Positions 43,831 through 55,300 of a stretch of 64,000 nt of DNA are shown piece after piece. A program made the position numbers and the translations under genes. The DNA lies in assembly GCF_003576645.1 (NCBI RefSeq), contig NC_044920.1:19071805-19135804 (forward strand), in the 5' to 3' direction. The stretch comes from Ipomoea triloba (taxonomy: Eukaryota > Streptophyta > Magnoliopsida > Solanales > Convolvulaceae). The notes under the pieces are model-generated. The model was not told the origin of the DNA. It saw nothing but the letters and a program-made list of their open reading frames with translations, and made no database searches. How positions within the stretch are numbered: position 1 is the first letter of the stretch; the number at the start of each line of letters is the position of its first letter.

Positions 43831-44671
43831 GTTGGAGTTTAGTACATCATTTGTTGGACTTGGTGGTTGATTTTTTTTGGAATTAGATACTACTAGTGGT
43901 TGGAACATCAACCTTTTATTCTTTTGCCTTGCATTACGTTTAGACATTTTCTTCTTAAAATCCAAAAAGAATTATGAGGTACGAAGGCACATTTCGGCAC
44001 TAATTATGAGATATGTCACCATAAGTGGTATTACATGCTATGAAGTCAAGAATAGTTGGGGACTTAGTTTGGCAACTCAGGATTTGACGCGCTATGTTCA
44101 AAACACTTGTAATAAGACTTCTAGGTAACACTAATAATTTATTAGCTTCTTTTAAATTATACTATTACTATGAAATATACTATCTATCATCTCTTTGTTA
44201 TTTCGTATTACAAGAAAAATATAAGAAAATATAAAGTTAATCTTAACACTTCATATTAGTATATGAGCATAGAAAATATAAGAAAATATAAAGTTAATGT
44301 TACAATTAGTATTTGAATAGTAAGCTAAATATATTAAAATCAAGCTTATCCTAAAAATTAGTATCAGAGCAAAAAAAAAAAAAAGTATAAGAAAATAAAA
44401 AGTTAATCTTGTCATTTGTCAATAGATATTAGTATCATATATTTGGTTCATTATTTTTATTAAATAATATTGCTATATCGACCTTTGAGGCGTTGTGAGC
44501 ACTCTGCGTTGTCGATAAATAAGTTTTTGAGAATTTGGCCACACGCACTTCAAATGGGGATGCATCAAATTATATTCGAGACTTTAACATTTCGAGTCCG
44601 TTTGGGAAGCAGGAAAATGACTTCTAAAACATTTTCCTTTCCCGTGTTTGGTTAATTTTCTGGAAAATGAG

Positions 44672-44715
<44 letters not shown>
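43831..44715. other. Non-coding flank of the large Helitron
   Basis: AT-rich. A degraded piece of the GGGTGTGTTTGAAAA MITE family is at about 44595-44670. A run of about 17 ATT units (44669-44715) is the insertion site of the Helitron. Confidence 0.5.
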
Positions 44716-44716
<1 letters not shown>

Positions 44717-45005
44717 CCTATATATAAAAAAGCTAGATGTTTTTGGCCAAAATTTTTGGCTCCAATTCCCGCTCAAAAGATGCTACGTCGTTTTAGTGAT
44801 AGCATNATTTTAGTATGCTGGGACTCTTCGTTTGGATAAATGTTTAGTTTAAATAAATAAAAAGTCGTGTCCATTACTTATCAAAACCTGAGCATTAATG
44901 AACCTAATTCAATCGGCAGCCGTAAAATTTCTTAGATATCTAAACGTCGGCCTTAATGCTTTTATTTCATTATTAAGTTACATTAATAGGACTCTAAATG
45001 ATGGC

Positions 45006-45014
45006 CTATAAAAG
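45006..45014 (+). promoter_or_regulatory. TATA box of the Helitron RPA-like gene
   Basis: CTATAAAAG lies 80-88 bases before the ATG at 45094, a usual distance for a plant TATA box. Confidence 0.6.
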
Positions 45015-45748
45015 GAGAGAAAGTTCAGTTCATGTATGCCATTGGAATTTTACATACATACAAACACATTCACTAGAGATTGTAGGATACAAAATGCCGC
45101 CGATGTACGTCTTGGCCACTGATATATCACCAATGAGAACAACCTGTGCATTGAAGGTAAGATGCATTCGAACGTATGAAGTGAAGGAACGTAGGTCCAC
45201 TGAAGTTGTGAAATGTCGAGAATGTGTCTTCCATGATAGCGAGGTAATCTTCTGACCTGAAAAATGCATCATAAATATCAAGTTTTATAGGAAAAGTGTC
45301 TATATACAGCACATTCAATTGATAGCACTATAATTTTTGTTTATTTTTCATTGTAGGGTAATGTTTTACATGCTCACATCCCACGCGAGCATGTTAAATT
45401 TCAAAACCAGTTTGTTGAAGGCAAAGTTTATTGTCTAAAAAACTTTCTTGTGGTCACTAATTTTTATACTTATAAGACGAGCCCAAACAAATTTATGGTC
45501 AAGTTTAATTACTCTACGATTGTGAAACAGTACAAGAATTTAAATTTTCCTAGGCACATGTTTCGTCTGAGAAGTTTTAAATCTTTGAAAGAGTCTGAGA
45601 AGATTGATGACAAAAAACTCATTGGTAAATTATCAAACTCATTTTCTATTCTATTCTATTCATTTAGTACACTGTTTATATGCTCTATTTGAATTTTTTT
45701 TTAAGATGTGATTGGAAGGATCGTTGAGATTTATTCTCCTATAGAAAA

Positions 45749-45961
45749 GATTGTAGGTGGAAGGCCTTCTCGGTTGATTGACTTCCTCATGATTGTAGGT
45801 GGAAGGCCTTCTCGGTTGATTGACTTCCTCATAGAGGATGAAAGGTAAAGTATGCTGGGTTATTTCCATTGTTCTGAGGATGAAAGGTAAAGTATGCTGG
45901 GTTATTTCCATTGTTCTTTGGATGAAAGGTAAAGTATGCTGGGTTATTTCCATTGTTCTTT
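45749..45961. repeat. 42-bp duplications, cluster 1
   Basis: Three duplications of exactly 42 bp: 45749-45790 repeated at 45791-45832; 45834-45875 at 45876-45917; 45878-45919 at 45920-45961. The first lies in RPA exon 3 and repeats 14 codons. Confidence 0.95.
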
Positions 45962-46111
45962 TTTTTTTTTTAATACAAGGTTGTCTTTTGGGTTTTACAG
46001 TGTAATCTATTTTTATAACTGCAGTGGTGATGAAATGAAATGCACATTATGTGACAATCATGTCGATAAGGTCGACTCTTGGTACAAAAAAAGTACCGAT
46101 GTTAATGTCAT

Positions 46112-46392
46112 TATTTTGATGCAATTCTGTAGGGTCAAAAGTGGTTACAATGGTATTTTGATGCAATTCTGTAGGGTCAAAAGTGGTTACAATGGTAAGT
46201 ACACAAAACAGATCTATGTAAAAAGTGGTTACAATGGTAAGTACACAAAACAGATCTATGTATAGTTTTTTTTTTATGGTAAGTACACAAAACAGATCTA
46301 TGTATAGTTTTTTTTTTACCAAACAGTCTACATGCTTCAATAATATTAGTTTTTTTTTTACCAAACAGTCTACATGCTTCAATAATATTTTT
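46112..46392. repeat. 42-bp duplications, cluster 2
   Basis: Four overlapping duplications of 42 bp, with units starting ATTTTGATGCAATTCTG, AAAAGTGGTTACAATGG, ATGGTAAGTACACAAAAC and TTTACCAAACAGTCTAC. They cover the end of RPA exon 4 and the following intron. Confidence 0.9.
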
Positions 46393-47661
46393 TTTTTCTT
46401 TGTGTTATTTTCAAAAGCTGGGGAAACTAAGCTTTCAAGCTCCTATGATGCCACCCAGTTATTTATCAATGAACCAATTCCTGAAATTATCGAGTTTAGG
46501 GATAGGTAAAAACTACACTGTCATATACTTTATATTAAGACCTATAAACATTACTAATCTCTCATTTAAATTCCAAAATTGTTTTATCTCTATTATAGAA
46601 TATGTGGTGAGAAGACTCCTATGCGTAGTATTTGTTCTATCTCAAGTATGTCTGCTGCAAATACTTTTGACACATTCAACACTGGTTCTATGATTATGAC
46701 TACCATTAGTGAGGTGTATGAGAAGAAACAGGTAGTTTTCTTAAAATAATTTGATAAAGTGTTATGTCTAAATTGTTTTTAATATATGTTAAGTTTTGTC
46801 CAGTACGGCGATTATTGGGTGGTGGCTAAGATCGTTGGTATAGAAGGTGCTTTGGACTGGTGTTATAACTCATGTAAAACACAAGGTTGTAGCAAAAAAC
46901 TAACCCTAAATACCAAGGGCCTCTATGACTGTTACAAGTGTAATAAGACATGGGCAGAAGGAATTTTGAGATATAGGATTAAGGTGAGAGTTGTTGATAG
47001 GAATGGTAATGCACCATTCCTTTTATGAGACCGGGAATGCAAAGAGTTGATTGGCATGTCTGCTGTGGAACTGAGAGACAAATATCCACAGGTAATGCAC
47101 AATTACTCTGAAAATGACTTTGCTTAACAAGTATAAACTTTAATTTCTAATATATCTAATCTCTAATTTATAGGATAATCAACTTCTGCCCAATGAGATT
47201 TTATCCTTGTGTTCTATGACACTAATATGGAAGATTGCTGTGAGGAAAGAACAGTTTGATAACCTTCATAATGCATTCGCTGCTATGAAGGTTATTAACG
47301 ATCCTAAATTGGTTGATTCCTACTGTCCTGAATTATTGGAAAGCTTTGATAATGATCCTACTTCTAAGCTTCAGTCCAATGACTGTTTTGAATTAGATGA
47401 GGTAAAATTTATATACTGTTTAAAAGTGGTGATATCTATGCTGTATTAAAACTAATGATGTCTGTTGTTTTTTAGGAGTTTCTTTCTGAAGGTGAGGCTG
47501 AAAGTCCTCTAGCCATAACTGGAAATGCAAAGGATGTAGAGGTTTTAGACTCCGGTGCTGTTAAGCGATGTCTTCTGGATCAGTTTTCCTCAACAAAGAC
47601 CTCTTCAAAGAAACTTCTCTTGGAAGTCAAGTTGGAGAAGACAACTGATGATGCAGCTTAA

Positions 47662-49677
47662 GACTTAAAAATATATTGCATGTTTTAAAGATGTTTTGTA
47701 GACATTGTTTTGGTCATTTGGGACTGCTACTTTTAAAGGACTTTTTTGTCATGTGTTTGGCTTTTTTGGGGCAAGAAACTTATCTAAGGACTTTTTAATG
47801 ATCTGTTTTGTGTTCCCTGAAATCCTAAAATTTCAACTTGATTGTTCTATATCTCAATTTCAACTAGAGTTTTGCCTACCATTAAATACAGGTCAAGATG
47901 AAGGAGTTAAAAAGGTGGCATTATAAGCTACATGACTGCATAATGTGTTATATTACATGGTATGATTTCTTTTCAATTTACACTTACTATAGGTTACTTA
48001 TGCACTAATCCTTTTCAAACATTTATTTTGCAGGTCAACAAGGTATAAAGAAACAAAGCATGACCACGTAGATCATAAACTATGAAGGCAGTCGAAACTG
48101 TGTAGCATATTAAAATTGTATTTCAATTTTACTTTAACAATACAATGTAATTTACCCAAGTTGACAATATTAATGAATGTTTGAGTTCTTTAAGCACTAC
48201 AGAAATAAGTATTAATGAATGTTTGAGTTCTTTAAGCACTACAGAAATAAGTACACATGCAATAAATGTATGCCAAATTCACTCAGAAATAAGTACACAT
48301 GCAATAAATGTATGCCAAATTCACTAAGATATCACATGCAATATGACCCAAAAAATTCTACCAAGTTACTCAAATAACATGTAAAAACAGTATCATATAA
48401 TAAAAGCTCAAAGATACACTATCATGTATCTAACTTGCAAAAAAAAAAGCCTTTTATCCTAAAGGAAAACTGCTATGTCAGTTAAGGAACAAATCAAAAT
48501 ATGCTGCAATTAACTTTTAGATGAAAGCTAATTCAACAGTAATAAAACTAACCTTTGAAGTCATATCCCATAAGAAAATATGCACACAATTTCGACAGAG
48601 ACAAAGTCCAGAGGTCCAGAGTCCATTGTCATCATCTTGTCATTTTCCAATAAAATATGGAAAAGATCAGCTTATTCAAGTCCAGCTAAGTCTACTAGAA
48701 ATGGAAGGGGCCAAAAAAATTGTCCATAAAGTAGTAAATAAAAAAGCAGCAGGACAATTCATTCATGTGAGATATAATTAATTCCATCAATTTTCATACT
48801 GACCAACAAGGGAGAAAAAACTCAGCACTTTAACAGAACTAAAAAAAACAAGGGAGAAAAAACTCAGCACTTTAACAGAACTAAAAAATAAACAACCAAA
48901 CCATGTACAGTGTTTAACAGAACTAAAAAATAAACAACCAAACCATGTACAGTGCTGTAAATTGCTAGCAAAAAGGAAAGTTTGTCCAGTACAGTGCTGT
49001 AAATTGCTAGCAAAAAGGAAAGTTTGTCCAACTACAAGCTACAGAAGGTATTTAAGAAAGATCTAAATAACGAATTGAGTCCATTAATGCTAAATTACTT
49101 GAGAAGGTTAAGTCCATAAAGTTATTCTCCCATGGAAATTACCAATGAGAAGAGTACGAGGACATGAAGTAGGGCACCATTCAATAAATTGAACCGAGTC
49201 ATGAGGTGAAGTAGGGCACCATTCAATAAATTGAACCGAGTCATGAGGTGAATCTGTAAAATTGTAAAAAAAAAGAACCGAGTCATGAGGTGAATCTGTA
49301 AAATTGTAAAAAAAAAATCCAAAGCAGCCTATTAAGTTGAGTTGTAAACTAACAACAAATATTAGAGTCACTGCAATATCAACATACTAAACACAAAAGA
49401 ATCATTAATCATAACTTCAAACAAAGTTCATTTGAAGCCAATGGTAATAAAAACAAAGTAGCTATTTCAAGTTTATGGACCAATACATCAAGCCAAAACC
49501 CGTTTAACAATTTCTCATTACAGAATGTTCAATTCCAAAGCCAGTTATTTAATGAATGTTTTCATACAAGTAACTCTGAAGAACTGGAATCTTCTAATCT
49601 TCCATGTAAGTTAAGACCCCAAATAGTTAACCTGTGTATAAAAATTGATGGTTCATGAAGCTAACATCATCATCTAA
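47662..49677. other. Helitron spacer between the two genes
   Basis: No gene is supported. It includes 42-bp duplications: 48169-48210 repeated at 48211-48252, a second unit in about 48241-48325, three overlapping units in about 48805-49030 and two in about 49158-49320. Frames found here (48521-48781, 49108-49371) either have no recognisable domain or come from the duplications. Confidence 0.6.
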
Positions 49678-50928
49678 CCTGTTTATATATACGATTATAC
49701 AAAATCTAATTTGGCAGTGGTAATGTAAGTTAAATACACAAGCATACTAAACCTGTTTAAAAAATTCATTTGAAAAAAAAAAAACTTAAGGATCTATGTA
49801 AAATGCACTAAATATATACCTTGCAGACTTTAAGATATGAGCTGCCAAAAAATTTAATGTTGGTTGGGATATGTGAAGACATAATTTAGAAACTTTACAG
49901 TCCCCAATATGAAAAATTAACACATATATAAGAACATCACTCAATCAACAGAATTTAAATATGATTCTAAATTTTGTTCTCTAAGGTATACAAGATTTCG
50001 ATGAAATGAAGAAACTGTCAAGTTCTACAGTCATTGGAAATAAGAGGAAGCTACCATACTCAGCTAGCCAAGGTTAGTGAACACTTTCCAGTATATACAA
50101 ATTATATAACTGTTCTTCATTACACAAATCAGTTAGGGTAATTAGGTGAGCATAGAATTTCACAAAAATAAAATAAAATAACTCCACATATATTACATTC
50201 ATGAATTCAGCATTCCATATATATTCATAGAACTGAAGTTTCACTGCCTTAGAAACCCTAACTACACATATATTCATAGAATTGAACTTCGATTGCCATA
50301 GAACAGAACTTCCACTTCCACTAAACACAAACTAAATCCAAAAGCCTTAATCCACAATGCATAGATAAGAATAAGAATTCACTAATTAAAAATCAAAATT
50401 AAAAAGCCCTAATGCAAACTTAGCTTTTTTAGATCTACAAGCTTGACCGCCCTTCTCATTCCTTCTTAGATTTTCGGATCTGAACAAACATATAGTAATC
50501 CCGTCTGCCAAGATTCGGGGAATTTAGTAGATTGGCCACAATTTCCATTTCAACATAGGTAAATCACGATTGGCTTGAAAATCGAACAAAGATGTTCTTC
50601 GATTTCTATAAACAGCTACCAAGTTCACTTCTAGACTCATAAAGTTGTCGCTGAAGAGAATCAAAGAAGAAAGTGAACTGGAAATGGGAAGAATGAGATG
50701 AAGCAATGAAGTGTGAAATGGGTGGAGGAGATGAGGCGTGGTTTCTAGAATAAACCACGCCTATCTCTCATTTACGGACAGTAATATTATATATATATAT
50801 ATATATATAAATTAACATAGAAAACCTCATATTAAAATATTAAATATATGTTATATATTTAATTAATTTTATTTGTGGAAATAATTATATGATGGTTATT
50901 TAATTTTAATATGAGGTTTTCTATGTTA

Positions 50929-50991
<63 letters not shown>

Positions 50992-52247
50992 TAAATTAAC
51001 ATAGAAAACCTCATATTAAAATTAAATAACCATCATATAATTATTTCCACAAATAAAATTAATTAAATATATAACATATATTTAATATTTTAATATGAGG
51101 TTTTCTATGTTAATTTATATATATATATATATATATAATATTACTGTCCGTAAATGAGAGATAGGCGTGGTTTATTCTAGAAACCACGCCTCATCTCCTC
51201 CACCCATTTCACACTTCATTGCTTCATCTCATTCTTCCCATTTCCAGTTCACTTTCTTCTTTGATTCTCTTCAGCGACAACTTTATGAGTCTAGAAGTGA
51301 ACTTGGTAGCTGTTTATAGAAATCGAAGAACATCTTTGTTCGATTTTCAAGCCAATCGTGATTTACCTATGTTGAAATGGAAATTGTGGCCAATCTACTA
51401 AATTCCCCGAATCTTGGCAGACGGGATTACTATATGTTTGTTCAGATCCGAAAATCTAAGAAGGAATGAGAAGGGCGGTCAAGCTTGTAGATCTAAAAAA
51501 GCTAAGTTTGCATTAGGGCTTTTTAATTTTGATTTTTAATTAGTGAATTCTTATTCTTATCTATGCATTGTGGATTAAGGCTTTTGGATTTAGTTTGTGT
51601 TTAGTGGAAGTGGAAGTTCTGTTCTATGGCAATCGAAGTTCAATTCTATGAATATATGTGTAGTTAGGGTTTCTAAGGCAGTGAAACTTCAGTTCTATGA
51701 ATATATATGGAATGCTGAATTCATGAATGTAATATATGTGGAGTTATTTTATTTTATTTTTGTGAAATTCTATGCTCACCTAATTACCCTAACTGATTTG
51801 TGTAATGAAGAACAGTTATATAATTTGTATATACTGGAAAGTGTTCACTAACCTTGGCTAGCTGAGTATGGTAGCTTCCTCTTATTTCCAATGACTGTAG
51901 AACTTGACAGTTTCTTCATTTCATCGAAATCTTGTATACCTTAGAGAACAAAATTTAGAATCATATTTAAATTCTGTTGATTGAGTGATGTTCTTATATA
52001 TGTGTTAATTTTTCATATTGGGGACTGTAAAGTTTCTAAATTATGTCTTCACATATCCCAACCAACATTAAATTTTTTGGCAGCTCATATCTTAAAGTCT
52101 GCAAGGTATATATTTAGTGCATTTTACATAGATCCTTAAGTTTTTTTTTTTTCAAATGAATTTTTTAAACAGGTTTAGTATGCTTGTGTATTTAACTTAC
52201 ATTACCACTGCCAAATTAGATTTTGTATAATCGTATATATAAACAGG
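49678..52247. repeat. 1285-bp-arm palindrome ending at a single N
   Basis: Positions p and 101925-p are complementary across 49678-52247. The frames at 50074-50328 (-) and 50524-50706 (-) recur exactly at 51597-51851 (+) and 51219-51401 (+). The centre (50962/50963) lies in a (TA)n run. The right arm stops at the N at 52248. Near the centre each arm has a smaller inverted pair (TTAACATAGAAAACCTCATA and its complement). Arms look identical except beside the central TA run. Misassembly is likely. Confidence 0.92.
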
Positions 52248-52348
52248 NCTTTGTCTGTGTTGAATAACGGTTAGTATTTTTTTTTTTTTGTAATTACACA
52301 TTAAAAACTAACCGTATATAAGATCTAATTATATTTTTATTATTTTAG

Positions 52349-55300
52349 ATGGAAATGTTGTTAATACGACTATTCGTAACACGGCGGAAGATTATATGAT
52401 GGGCCAGACATCTGATAATCGTACTGATAAAGGCACTACATGCAACACTAATTACAAACAACTAACAGGTTAGTAGTCTTTTAATAAGTTAGCCAACTTA
52501 CATTAAATTATTTACTTACCTATTATGTACATATACTATTTTTAGTGTAACTTTTACTTTTAAGATGCATTAAAATAAAATTACCTTCTTAGCAGGAAGT
52601 GAAAATTCAACGTATATTGGAACGATTACAGGTACTCCAAAAAATCGTTTCAATGTTACATTGAGATCCAAAAATTCTCTACCTTTGAGTGATATTACAA
52701 ATTGTAAGTATATCAATGTAATAGTTGTTAATTATTTTTCCCCGGCAATTGGTGGTTTTAAATTTGTAGTTATCTATCGTACAATTATCAAACTACAGGT
52801 AACAGGACAATTCGAAGTAAGAAGATCAAAGGTTCATTGACGTTGACGGAAGTATCAACAATAGACAATAATGTGAATGCACATAAATGTATGTATTTAA
52901 ATATTTTAGTTTATTAAACTTTAATTTCTAGGATATTCAAAATTCGGATTATTTCATTTCTTTTAAAGGGAGTGAGCGTAGCCAATCATACTCCTTGGGC
53001 ATTTCTCGGCCAAATATTACTCAAGAATCGGATCCACAAGTTGTAATTTGTCGAGATTTAAGTCAAGATTTTGATGAAGTTATGGAGAGTGAAGTTCAAT
53101 CTGGTAATTAATTGATGTTATCAAATTTCTTTTAATATAAATTAATATTTTTGTTTTTCAGTGTATCTTAACTTACAACGTATTCTTTTCAAACGGTATT
53201 GCAGTTCAATATGATGATTGTGGTGACCCTTTATATAGTTGTGAACATTGTTCGACAACATTTTGGTATAATGAGCGTCTTAGTCAGTCTAGATTGAAAT
53301 CATTGCCAAAATATTCAGTTTGTTGCGCACATGGGAAAATTAACCTTCCGCAGATGTCCACCCCACCGAAACAGTTGTATGATTTGTTCTTTGAGCACGG
53401 AGAGAAGAGGACGTGTTTCCTGGAAAACATTAGGTCATACAATAGTATGTTTAGTTTCACGTCTATGGGTGGTAAGATTGACCACTCAATTAATTGCGGT
53501 GGTGCCCCGCCAATTTTTCGCATCAACGGACAAAATTTTCATTCAATTGGTAGTTTGTTACCCACCGAGGGTAGTCAACCAAAATTTGCTCAATTGTACA
53601 TACACGACACATATAATGAAATTAATAACCGTATTTGTTCTGTAAGGTATGTAATTTTTTATTTACTACAAATGTAAATAATGTCATTTAAAGTTACTAC
53701 TTTTAGTTATTTTTTTTGTTTATTTATTTTTTTGAGAATAGTTTTATTTTATTCTTTTAGTTATTTTAAATACAATAATTTTAAATGTTAATTGTAGGAA
53801 GAACAATGACAAAGATAGCATTCATGTTGAAGTTGTCTCTGATATTAAAAAAGTTTTGGACGAGAACAATGTGTTAGTACAATCCTTCCGCAATGCAAAG
53901 ACACATATTCAAGCAAATCCACGGGTAGAAATCAAGATGAGACTAATTGGCAAACGTAACAAAGATGCCCGAACATATAACCTCCCAACAGCGTCTGAGG
54001 TTGCAGCACTCATTGTAGGAGACTTGGAACCAACAATGGGTCAACGTGACATATTGGTCGAGACTAGATCTGGTCTCTTGAAAAGGATTAGTGAGTTGCA
54101 CCCATCGTACTTACCGTTGCAATACCCACTCTTATTTCCATATGGAGAAGATGGCTATAGAGAGGATATACAGCGATGTAAAGATTCCAACAACAAATCT
54201 AACAGTAGGGTCCGCATAACAGCGAGGGAATTCTTCTCTTTTCGGATGCATGAACGACCCGGAGAGCTCTCGACTTTGTTATTTTCCAAAAGGTTGTTTC
54301 AACAGTTCTTGGTAGACGCTTACACCATGGTGGAAACTAGAAGGCTCATATACATAAGGAACAATCAAAAGTCATTAAGATGTGAAGCTTACAAAGGGTT
54401 GTCAGATGCACTAACCCGTGGTGAGATTGATCCTAGCACACAAGGGAAGCGTATTATTCTACCATCTAGCTTCACGGGCGGTGCTAGGTATATGGTTCAG
54501 AACTACCAGGATGCTATGGCCATATGTCGTTGGATAGGTTATCCAAATCTATTCATCACATTTACTTGCAATCCTAAGTGGCCATAAATTGAACGGTACT
54601 TAGGTAAGCGTGATTTGAAAGCTGAAGACAAGCCCGATATTGTTTGCCAAATTTTTAAGATGAAGTTGGATGATCTAATAAAAGGCCTTCGAACTGGAGA
54701 ATTGTTTGGTACAGTTAGAGCAGGTGAAGTAATGCAAGTATATAAAAAATTCGTTTAAATTTATTTTTTTAAATTACTAATATTTACATTTTTTTTTGTA
54801 GTCATTTACACTATTGAGTTCCAAAAGCGTGGTCTACCGCATGCTCACATTCTACTCTTCTTAGCAAACAATGATCGGAATGCGGGGTGCAATTTTATTG
54901 ACAAAATGATCGCAGCAGAAATACCAGATAAAGAAGTTGATCAAGAGTACTACAAATGTGTTGAAGAATTTATGGTCCATGGTCCTTGTCGAAATGTAAG
55001 AAAGCAATCTCCGTGTATGGTGAATGGAAGGTGTTCGAAGCATTTTCCAAAGAAGTTTGTTGACTCATCGACTTTTGATGAAGATGGTTACCCAATATAT
55101 AGACAGAGAGATGATGGTAGGTTTGTTATGAAAAGTGGTATTCAATTGGACAATAGATTTGTTGTACCACACAATAGGTATTTGCTGCTTAAATATAGGG
55201 CTCATATGAATGTGGAATGGTGTAATCAATCAAGATCAATCAAATATTTATTCAAATATGTTAATAAAGGGAATGACAGGGTCACAGCTGAGTTCTATAA

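Larger units (their letters stand above)
45094..47661 (+). pseudogene. Helitron-encoded RPA70-like single-strand DNA-binding protein
   Basis: Nine exons join in frame: 45094-45243, 45357-45624, 45706-45844, 46025-46194, 46418-46505, 46599-46731, 46804-47091, 47174-47401 and 47476-47661 (TAA). Two OB-fold-like regions come first (DISPMRTTCALKVRCIRTYE; VIGRIVEIYSPIEK), then a C-terminal zinc-binding domain in exon 7 with Cys residues in CYNSCKTQGCSKKL and YDCYKC, as in the large subunit of replication protein A. It would coat single-stranded DNA during rolling-circle transposition. TGA at 47026-47028 (LL-stop-DREC) interrupts exon 7; Trp is expected there, one base away. Exons 3 and 4 each contain an in-frame 42-bp duplication that is probably an assembly error. 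Without those the frame would be about 521 residues. Confidence 0.88.

Noticed and set aside
49678..52247. A natural foldback element or hairpin-RNA locus
   Set aside because: The mirror symmetry without indels and the arm ending at an N fit misassembly better; recorded as a repeat.
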